Under the pieces are notes generated by a model. The model had not been told where the DNA came from. It saw only the letters and a program-made list of their open reading frames with translations, and searched no databases. A stretch of 64,000 bases of DNA from Lysobacter enzymogenes (GTDB lineage: Bacteria > Pseudomonadota > Gammaproteobacteria > Xanthomonadales > Xanthomonadaceae). The DNA lies in contig NZ_CP067396.1 of the NCBI RefSeq assembly GCF_023617245.1, positions 1,612,001 through 1,676,000 of the forward strand, read 5' to 3'. Position 1 is the stretch's first letter, and each line of letters opens with the position of its first letter. A program made the translations under genes and the position numbers. This document shows positions 53,013 through 61,564 of the stretch, piece after piece.

Positions 53013-55613
53013 GTGGAGACGCAACAGACAGGCTGGGTGGTGCTCAAGTTCGGCGGTACTTCGGTATCCCGCCGCAACCGTTGGGACACGATCGGACGCC
53101 TGGCTGGGAAACGTCTGCGCGAAGACGGCCGCCGCGTGCTGGTGGTGGTCTCCGCGCTGTCGGGCGTCACCAACGAGTTGCAGGCCATCGCCTACGCGCC
53201 GGCCGGCGACGACGGCGGCATCCCCGCGCGCTTCGCCGGACTGGTCGAGCGCCACCGCACGTTTTGCGCCGAGCTCGGCCTGGATCCCGACACGGTGCTC
53301 GGCGAGCGCCTGGCGACACTGGTTGCGCTGGAAACCGATCCGCGCGCGGCGGTCCGCGCGCTGGACTGGCAGGCCGAAGTGTTGGGGCAGGGCGAACTGC
53401 TGTCGTCGACCCTGGGCGCGGCCTACCTGAGTTCGCAGGGCCACGACTTCGGTTGGTGCGACGCGCGCGAGTGGCTCGACGCGGTCTCGCTGCCCAACGC
53501 CAGCGAATGGGCGCAGCGCCTGTCGGTGAACTGCCGCCACCACGCCGAGCCGGGCTTCGTCGAGCGCTTCAGCGCGCAGCCGACGCGGATGCTGATCACC
53601 CAGGGCTTCATCGCCCGCCACGGCGACGGCGGCACCGCGATTCTCGGTCGCGGCGGTTCGGACACCTCCGCCGCGTACTTCGGCGCGTTGCTGAAGGCGC
53701 AGCGGGTGGAGATCTGGACCGACGTGCCGGGGATGTTCAGCGCCAATCCGCGCGAAGTCCCCGACGCGCGCCTGCTGGCGCGGCTGGACTACGCCGAAGC
53801 GCAGGAAATCGCCACCACCGGCGCCAAGGTCCTGCACCCGCGCTCGATCGCGCCGTGCCGCGACGCCGGCGTGCCGATGGCGATCCTCGACACCGAGCGC
53901 TTCGACCTGCCGGGCACCCGTATCGACGCCAGCGCCGCCACGGTGCCGGGCGTGAAAGCGATCAGCCGCCGCAACGGCATCGTGCTGGTGTCGATGGAAA
54001 GCATCGGCATGTGGCAGCAGGTCGGCTTCCTCGCCGACGTGTTCGAGCGCTTCAAGCGCCACGGGCTTTCCATCGACCTGATCGGTTCGTCGGAAACCAA
54101 CGTCACCGTGTCGCTGGACCCGAGCGAGAACCTGGTCAACAGCAACGTGCTCGAAGCGCTGTCGGCCGATCTGGCCGAGGTGTGCCGGGTCAAGGTGATC
54201 GCGCCGTGCGCGGCGATCACCCTGGTCGGCCGCGGCATGCGTTCGCTGCTGCACCGGCTGTCGGACATCTGGGCCGCGTTCGGGCGCGAGCGCGTGCACC
54301 TGATTTCGCAGTCGTCCAACGACTTGAACCTGACCTTCGTCATCGACGAAGCCGACGCCGACGGCCTGCTGCCGCACCTGCACCACGAGCTGATCCGCAG
54401 CGGCGCGATGCCGGTGCGCGACGACAGCGTGTTCGGCCCGAGCTGGCGCGAGATCGCCGACGGCAAGCCGCAGCGCGCCGCGCCGTGGTGGCAGGCGCAG
54501 CGTCCGCGCCTGCTGGCGATGGCCGCGGCCGGCACCCCGCGTTACGTCTACGATCTGGCCACCGTGCGCGAACGCGCGCGCGCGCTGATCGGCACCGCCG
54601 CGGTCGACCGCTGCTTCTACGCGATGAAGGCCAACTCGCATCCGGCGGTGCTGCGCGCGGTCGTCGGCGAAGGCTTCGGCCTGGAGTGCGTGTCGCTGGC
54701 CGAGATCGAACGGGTGTTCCAGGCGATCCCGCACATGGCGCCCGAGCGGGTGCTGTTCACCCCGAGCTTCGCCCCGCGCCACGAGTACGAGGCGGCGCTC
54801 AAGCGCGGCGTGATCGTCACCCTCGACAACGTCGAGGCGCTCAAGCGCTGGCCGGAAACGTTCCGCGGCCGCACCCTGTGGCTGCGCCTGGATCTGGGCC
54901 ACGGCGAAGGCCACCACGAAAAAGTCCGCACCGGCGGCGTCGCGGCCAAGTTCGGCCTGCCGCTGGCGCGCTTCGACGCCTTCGTCGACGAGGCGCGCAA
55001 GCTCGGCGCGCGCATCAGCGGCCTGCACGCGCACCTGGGCAGCGGCATCGACGATCCGCAGCACTGGCGCGGCGTCTACGCCAGCCTGGCCGGGCTGGCC
55101 GACAGCGTCGGCACGATCGAGACCATCGACATCGGCGGCGGCCTGCCGGTGGCGTACACGCCGGAAGCGCGCGAGTTCGACCTGGGCGCCTGGCGCGCCG
55201 GCCTGGACGAGATCAAGGCCGCGTATCCGCGCTACGGCCTGATCGTCGAGCCGGGCCGCTACCTGGTCGCCGAGAGCGGCGTGCTGCTGCTGTCGGTGAC
55301 CCAGGTGGTGGAGAAGGACGGCGTGCGCCGGATCGGTTGCGACGCCGGCATGAACGCGCTGATGCGCCCGGCGATGTACGAGGCCTACCACGGCATCCAC
55401 AACCTCGGCCGCCTCGACGATGCCGACACCGCCGCCTTCGACGTGGTCGGCCCGGTGTGCGAGAGCAGCGACGTGCTCGGCCGCGCGCGCCTGCTGCCCA
55501 AGGCGACCGAGGAGGGCGACACGATTCTGGTCGCCGACGCCGGCGCCTACGGCATGGCCATGGCCAACAGCTACAACCTGCGCGCGCTGCCGGTCGAGGA
55601 GGTGCTCGGATGA
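53013..55613 (+). CDS. lysAC: Bifunctional aspartate kinase / diaminopimelate decarboxylase
   Basis: 866 residues joining the first and last enzymes of lysine synthesis. N-terminal aspartate kinase: VVLKFGGTSVS (residues 9-19), GRGGSDTSAAYFGALL, FTTG-like EIATTGAKVLHP, two ACT domains (about 320-470: VSMESIGMWQQVGF, LVGRGMRS) for lysine or threonine feedback. C-terminal fold-III PLP decarboxylase (about 510-866): PLP Lys near 539 in FYAMKANSHP, HAHLGSGI, EPGRYLV and CESSDVL. GTG 53013 with GAGGAAAA upstream; an in-frame GTG 24 nt earlier has poorer context. The same fusion is known from Xanthomonas and Xylella. Confidence 0.93.
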   Translation: METQQTGWVVLKFGGTSVSRRNRWDTIGRLAGKRLREDGRRVLVVVSALSGVTNELQAIAYAPAGDDGGIPARFAGLVERHRTFCAELGLDPDTVLGERLATLVALETDPRAAVRALDWQAEVLGQGELLSSTLGAAYLSSQGHDFGWCDAREWLDAVSLPNASEWAQRLSVNCRHHAEPGFVERFSAQPTRMLITQGFIARHGDGGTAILGRGGSDTSAAYFGALLKAQRVEIWTDVPGMFSANPREVPDARLLARLDYAEAQEIATTGAKVLHPRSIAPCRDAGVPMAILDTERFDLPGTRIDASAATVPGVKAISRRNGIVLVSMESIGMWQQVGFLADVFERFKRHGLSIDLIGSSETNVTVSLDPSENLVNSNVLEALSADLAEVCRVKVIAPCAAITLVGRGMRSLLHRLSDIWAAFGRERVHLISQSSNDLNLTFVIDEADADGLLPHLHHELIRSGAMPVRDDSVFGPSWREIADGKPQRAAPWWQAQRPRLLAMAAAGTPRYVYDLATVRERARALIGTAAVDRCFYAMKANSHPAVLRAVVGEGFGLECVSLAEIERVFQAIPHMAPERVLFTPSFAPRHEYEAALKRGVIVTLDNVEALKRWPETFRGRTLWLRLDLGHGEGHHEKVRTGGVAAKFGLPLARFDAFVDEARKLGARISGLHAHLGSGIDDPQHWRGVYASLAGLADSVGTIETIDIGGGLPVAYTPEAREFDLGAWRAGLDEIKAAYPRYGLIVEPGRYLVAESGVLLLSVTQVVEKDGVRRIGCDAGMNALMRPAMYEAYHGIHNLGRLDDADTAAFDVVGPVCESSDVLGRARLLPKATEEGDTILVADAGAYGMAMANSYNLRALPVEEVLG

Positions 55614-55683
55614 ACGCCGTTCCCGCCTTCGTGGACCTGCCCCATCCGCCGTGCGCGGCCGTTTCGATTCCGAGAGTGAACCT

Positions 55684-55687
<4 letters not shown>
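55610..55687 (+). CDS. Possible 25-residue linker peptide between lysAC and murL
   Basis: MNAVPAFVDLPHPPCAAVSI... (25 codons). ATG overlaps the lysAC stop (ATGA) and its own TGA overlaps the GTG of murL (GTGA). The double overlap suggests that ribosomes are carried from lysAC to murL through this short frame. Could be only a coupling device, or chance; no homology is claimed. Confidence 0.35.
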
Positions 55688-57022
<1,335 letters not shown>

Positions 57023-57042
<20 letters not shown>

Positions 57043-58426
57043 CGGCAAGCGCGTCGCGCTGTGGGGCTGGGGGCGCGAAGGCCGCGCCGCCTACCGCGCG
57101 GTCCGCGCGCGCCTGCCGTCGCTGGCGCTGACGCTGTTCTGTTCGGTCGATGAGGCCGCCGACGCGCGCGGCCTGCACGACCCGTGGCTGACGATAGAAA
57201 CCCAGGCCAGCGCCGAGCGCCTGGGCGGGTTCGACTGGATCGTCAAATCGCCGGGCATCAGCCCGTACCGCGCCGAAGCCGTGGCCGCGGCGGAGCAAGG
57301 CGCGCGTTTCATCGGCGGCACCGCGCTGTGGTTCGGCGAGCATGCCGCCGCGCGCGACGGCGGCCGCACGCTCTGCGTCACCGGCACCAAGGGCAAGAGC
57401 ACCACGACCTCGCTGCTGGCGCACTTGCTGCGCGCCGGCGGCCACCGCACCGCGCTGGCCGGCAACATCGGCCTGCCGCTGCTGGAAGCGCTGGACCCGC
57501 CGCAGCCGCCCGAGTTCTGGGCGATCGAACTGTCGAGCTACCAGACCGGCGACGTCGCCCTCGGCGGCGCGCGCCCGGACGTGGCGGTGGCGCTGAACCT
57601 GTATCCCGAACACCTGGACTGGCACGGCTCGCAGGCGCGCTACGTCGAGGACAAGCTGCGCCTGCTGACCGACGCCCGGCCGCGCATCGCCGTGCTCAAC
57701 GCCGCCGATCCGGTGCTGTCGGCGTTGTCGCTGCCCGACAGCGAGATCCGCTGGTTCGGCGACGCGACCGGTTGGCACCTGCGCGGCGACGCGCTGTGGT
57801 GCGGCGAGCGCGAAGTCATGGACACCGCCTCGCTGCCGCTGCCGGGTCGGCACAACCGCGGCAATCTGTGCGCGGTGCTGACCGCGATCGAGGCGCTCGG
57901 CCTCGACGCCGAAGCGCTGGCGCCGGCCGCGGCGAGCTTCAAGCCGCTGCCGAACCGCCTGCAGCCCATCGGCGAACGCGACGGCATCGGCTACGTCAAC
58001 GATTCGATCAGCACCACGCCGCACGCGACCTTGGCGGCGTTGGACTGCTATGCGGGCAAGCGCATCGCGCTGCTGGTCGGCGGCCACGACCGCGGCATCG
58101 ACTGGCACGGTTTCGCGCAGGCGATGCGCACGCGCGCGCCGCTGGCCATCGTCACCATGGGCGAGAACGGCCCGCGCATCCACGCCTTGCTCGCCGCGGT
58201 GGCGGGCGAGGGCGGTTTCGCCTTGAGCGCGGCGCGCGATCTCGCCGAGGCGATGGCCCAGGCCCGCACCGCGCTCGGCGCGCAAGGCGGCGTGGTGTTG
58301 TTGTCGCCGGGCGCGCCGAGCTTCGGCCCGTATCGCGACTACGTCGCCCGCGGCCGCCATTTCGCCGAACTGGCCGGGTTCGATCCGGACGCCATCAGCG
58401 CCATCGCCGGCATCGGCATCGCTTGA
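57023..58426 (+). CDS. murD2: UDP-MurNAc-L-Ala:L-glutamate ligase MurD2
   Basis: 467 residues of the Mur ligase family. ATP loop VTGTKGKSTTTSLLAHLL (about residues 118-135), central domain ELSSYQTGDV and LNLYPEHLDWHGS, C-terminal domain YVNDSISTTPHATLAAL. In Xanthomonas MurD2 adds L-Glu (not D-Glu) to UDP-MurNAc-L-Ala, and MurL then epimerises it. Start GTG 57023 inside the end of murL. Identified as MurD2 rather than MurD from the murL partnership; substrate stereochemistry is thus inferred. Confidence 0.87.
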
Positions 58427-58432
58427 GAGCGA

Positions 58433-58505
58433 GAAGTGAGCGCAGAGAAGTGAGGAGTGAGCAAAGGCAGCTTTTGCTCGCTCCTCACTTCTCTGCGCTC
58501 ACTTC
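58433..58505. repeat. 33-bp inverted repeat after murD2
   Basis: Arms 58433-58465 and 58473-58505 pair with one mismatch around GGCAGCT. Purine-rich arm GAAGTGAGCGCAGAGAAGTG. The loop-proximal TTTTG and position 7 nt after the stop make it a candidate terminator; the arm sequence resembles that at 44346-44381. Confidence 0.75.
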
Positions 58506-58570
58506 CAGACTTCACGCTTCCGCCACTGCGGCGCGCTAGTCTGCGCCGACGCCAACCCAGGAGCCCCGCC

Positions 58571-59371
58571 ATGCGCCGTCCCGTCGCCGTCCTGCTGCTC
58601 GCCCTGTGCGCCACGCCCGCCTTCGCCGCGATCAAGTCCAGGCCGGTGGAATGGAAGATCGGCGAAGAGGTCTTCAGCGGGGTGTTGGTCTACGACGACG
58701 TCAACGCGATCAAGCGTCCCGGCCTGGTGCTGGTGCCCAACTGGATGGGCGTGACCGACAACGCGATCGAACGCGCCGGCGAGATCGCCGGCGACGACTA
58801 CGTGGTGCTGGTCGCCGACATGTACGGCAAGGGCGTGCGGCCGAAGAACAAGGACGAAGCCAAGGCCGCGGTCGGCAAGGTCTATGCCGACGGCGGCGTG
58901 ACCCTGCGCAAGCGCGCGACCGCGGCGTTGGCGGCGCTCAAGGCGCAGGACAAGACCGCGCCGCTGGACGCCGCGCGGATCGGCGCGCTGGGTTTCTGCT
59001 TCGGCGGTTCCAGCGTGCTGGAGTTGGCGCGCACCGGCGTCAATCTCGCCGGCGTCGCCAGCTTCCACGGCGGGCTCAAGGCGCACCTGCCGGGCAACGG
59101 GGTCAAGATCAACACGCCGGTGCTGGTGCTCAATGGCGCCGCCGACAAGTCGGTGCCGAACGAGGACATCGTCGCCTTCGAACGGGAAATGGACGAAGGC
59201 GGCGCCGACTGGCAACTGGTGAACTACAGCGGTGCGCGGCATTGCTTCGCCGAATCGGAGAACGCCGGCAACCCGCCGGAAGACAACTGCCGTTACGACG
59301 CGCGCGCGGCCAAGCGCTCGTTCGCGGCGATGCGCGCGTTCTTCGTCGAGCGCTTCGGCGTGCGCGAGTGA
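58571..59371 (+). CDS. Exported dienelactone hydrolase-like protein
   Basis: 266 residues of the alpha/beta-hydrolase fold, dienelactone hydrolase family. Signal peptide MRRPVAVLLLALCATPAFAA, nucleophile Cys in GFCFGGSS, Asp in NGAADKSVP and His in SGARHCFAE form the Cys-Asp-His triad. Acts in the periplasm or outside; substrate unknown, maybe a polyester or lactone. ATG 58571 follows AGGAGCCCC. Confidence 0.9.
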   Translation: MRRPVAVLLLALCATPAFAAIKSRPVEWKIGEEVFSGVLVYDDVNAIKRPGLVLVPNWMGVTDNAIERAGEIAGDDYVVLVADMYGKGVRPKNKDEAKAAVGKVYADGGVTLRKRATAALAALKAQDKTAPLDAARIGALGFCFGGSSVLELARTGVNLAGVASFHGGLKAHLPGNGVKINTPVLVLNGAADKSVPNEDIVAFEREMDEGGADWQLVNYSGARHCFAESENAGNPPEDNCRYDARAAKRSFAAMRAFFVERFGVRE

Positions 59372-59446
59372 ATCGCAGCGCGCAAGCGCGCGATCTGCCC
59401 GGCGACGGGACGGATCGCGCGCACAAACGCGGCTGCGCGATCTGCC

Positions 59447-59543
59447 TGTAGGAGCGGCGCGAGCCGCGACCGCGATAAAGCACCTGCGGCGCAGGTTTCA
59501 GCGTAGTTGCGTTGTCGCGGTCGCGGCTCGCGCCGCTCCTGCA
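59447..59543. repeat. Palindromic repeat family B, copy 4
   Basis: Outer arms 59447-59475 and about 59515-59543, with TGTAGGAGCGGCGCGAGCCG core. Inner part diverges from copy 3. Between the hydrolase and ispB. Confidence 0.85.
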
Positions 59544-59579
59544 GGGGGCGCGCCGACATCGCGGCGATCGCGCTGCCTT

Positions 59580-60578
59580 TCAGTGATCGCGGCTCACCGC
59601 ATACCGCGCCAGCCCGCGCAGCGCCGCGACGTAATCGTTGTCGTCCAACCCGTCCAGCGCCGCTTCGGCCGCGTCGGCGTAGTCCTGCGCGCGCCGGCGG
59701 CTGTAGTCGAGGCCGCCGGTGGCGTGGATCGCGGCCAGCACTTCGGGCATCGCGTCGCTGTCGCCGTGTTCGACCGCGGCGCGCAGGCGCGCGCGCACGG
59801 CTTCGTCGCTGTGGGCGATGGCGTGGATCAGCGGCAGCGTGGCCTTGCCTTCGGCGAGATCGTCGCCGAGGTTCTTGCCCAGGGTCTGCGCATCGGAGGC
59901 GTAGTCGAGCACGTCGTCGGCGATCTGGAAGGCGTAGCCCAGGGCCATGCCGTAGTCGTGCAGGCGCTGCTGCACGGCGGCGTCGCTGCCGGCCAGCAGC
60001 GCGCCCAGGCGGGTCGCGGCGGCGAACAGCACCGCGGTCTTGCGCTCGATCACGCGCAGGTAGGCCGGCTCGTCGGTGTCGGGATTGCGCACGTGCAGCA
60101 ACTGCAGCACTTCGCCTTCGGCGATGCGGTTGGTGGTGTCGGCGAGGATCTTCATCACCTCCAACTGTTCCAGTTCGACCATCAGCTGGAAGCTGCGCGA
60201 GTACAGGAAATCGCCGACCAGCACGCTGGCGGCGTTGCCCCAGACCGCGTTGGCGGTCTTGCGGCCGCGGCGCAGGTCGGATTCGTCGACCACGTCGTCG
60301 TGGAGCAGGGTGGCGGTGTGGATGAATTCGATGACCGCGGCCAACTGGTGCGCCTGCGGGCCGCGGTGGCCGAGCGCGCCGGCCGCGAGCAGCAGCAGCA
60401 TCGGCCGCAGGCGCTTGCCGCCGGCGCCGACGATGTACTCGGCGACCTGGTTGATCAACACCACGTCCGAGGCCAGCCGGCGCCGGATCAGGGCGTCGAC
60501 GGCGCCCATGTCGTCGCGGGCCAGGGACTGGATGTTCGCCAGGTCGGGGACTGACAGGGTCGTAGCGCTGGAAGGCAT
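59580..60578 (-). CDS. ispB: Octaprenyl diphosphate synthase
   Basis: 332 residues of the trans-prenyltransferase family. First Asp-rich motif LLHDDVVDESD and second DDVLDYASD, plus GGKRLRP. It makes the C40 side chain of ubiquinone-8. In many gammaproteobacteria it lies upstream of or divergent to rplU-rpmA; here it borders an AT-rich intergenic region. -10 TATAAT on the minus strand at 60610-60605. Confidence 0.94.
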   Translation of the reverse strand: MPSSATTLSVPDLANIQSLARDDMGAVDALIRRRLASDVVLINQVAEYIVGAGGKRLRPMLLLLAAGALGHRGPQAHQLAAVIEFIHTATLLHDDVVDESDLRRGRKTANAVWGNAASVLVGDFLYSRSFQLMVELEQLEVMKILADTTNRIAEGEVLQLLHVRNPDTDEPAYLRVIERKTAVLFAAATRLGALLAGSDAAVQQRLHDYGMALGYAFQIADDVLDYASDAQTLGKNLGDDLAEGKATLPLIHAIAHSDEAVRARLRAAVEHGDSDAMPEVLAAIHATGGLDYSRRRAQDYADAAEAALDGLDDNDYVAALRGLARYAVSRDH

Positions 60579-60604
60579 GGGGCGGTCGGATCGAAGAAAC
60601 GCGA

Positions 60605-60610
60605 ATTATA
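60605..60610 (-). promoter_or_regulatory. -10 box of ispB
   Basis: Exact TATAAT on the minus strand, about 27 nt before the start codon. The -35 region (TGAGAT at 17 bp) is poor. Confidence 0.45.
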
Positions 60611-60749
60611 GGGCCTGGGCGCAAACCATCTCAGTCCGCCGCGAACGCCGGGCCGACCGGCCAGTCCACGCCGAAGTGGCGTCCATGACTGAACGCGCTG
60701 AATCGAAAATCACGCCAAAGCCGCTTTTTACCCGCATTTAGCGATTATT

Positions 60750-60780
60750 TGCGATGTAAGTCGCATGTGAATTTCACATG
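60750..60780. promoter_or_regulatory. Two adjacent palindromic operator-like sites
   Basis: TGCGA-N6-TCGCA (60750-60765), which has the 5-6-5 geometry of CRP/Clp sites, is followed directly by the perfect 17-bp palindrome CATGTGAATTTCACATG (60764-60780). Both lie between ispB and the secreted repeat protein. Confidence 0.5.
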
Positions 60781-60993
60781 TCTTCTGCGCTAAGACGGCT
60801 AATTTCCGACGCGAAAAGACACTTTTAGTTGGTTGTCTGTTGGTGGCAGGAAAGTCAGGGCGGTTCGGCGCGCCTGCAGGAATGTGGGGCCTAAAGTGTC
60901 GCGATCCGTCACTTTTTGCCCCTTCATGACGTGATTTGTGCATTGCCCATCGCATTTTTATTGTGATCTTCATTGAAACAGCAATGTGATGGA

Positions 60994-61008
60994 TGGCACA
61001 CTATTTGC
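60994..61008 (+). promoter_or_regulatory. Sigma-54 promoter
   Basis: TGGCACACTATTTGC: the -24 GG (60995-60996) and -12 GC (61007-61008) have the invariant spacing, and TGGCAC-N5-TTGC is the consensus core. It points to the repeat protein at 61565, with start of transcription expected near 61020. Confidence 0.7.
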
Positions 61009-61564
61009 GGTCTTGTCCTGTAAGGCAGTACGAATCACGTATTGGCGGTAGGGGTTCCACTCCAGGCACGGAAAAGGCGCACTAGCTACAGCGCCGAGGC
61101 GTGGCCAGGTGTGGGAGCAAGGGGGGCACGTCATGGCGTGTCATTGGCTGAGCACCGATATCCCAGGGGATGTCGCTGGTCCATCCGCCCATTGGGCGGC
61201 TTCTTTCTGCTCGTCGTGCAGTAGCCCGAACTGGGCATGCGCCGGGCGGTTCCCGCCGTAACCGAAGCGACAGCCAGGCAGTAGCGGCTGCAGCGCCGAC
61301 GCATGCGTCCGGCGGCTGCGGCAGGCGCCGCCCAGCTGGCTTCGCAGCGCGCGCGCAGTTCCGGCGCAGCGAGCACGGGGGCGAGCGTCGCGGCTCGAAC
61401 GCGATCGCGTTCGCCGCAGCGCCCGCCGCAGCACCGCACGACCGCAGTACCAAGGCAAACCCGCAGTAAGCACGTCGAACAGCCGCAAGACGCGCACAGG
61501 CTTCCGCCGCCCGGCGGACGCCCGCGCGTCCCGGCGCTTACCGAACTCCTGTTTGGGCTACCGC

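Larger units (their letters stand above)
60611..61564. other. AT-richer intergenic region upstream of the repeat protein
   Basis: More than 950 nt without a supportable gene. 60700-61020 is much less GC-rich than its surroundings. Holds two adjoining palindromes (60750-60780), opposed AAAGTGTC/GACACTTT words (60818-60825, 60893-60900), the sigma-54 promoter and a leader of over 500 nt with a small hairpin (61185-61199) followed by CTTCTTTCT. Confidence 0.6.
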
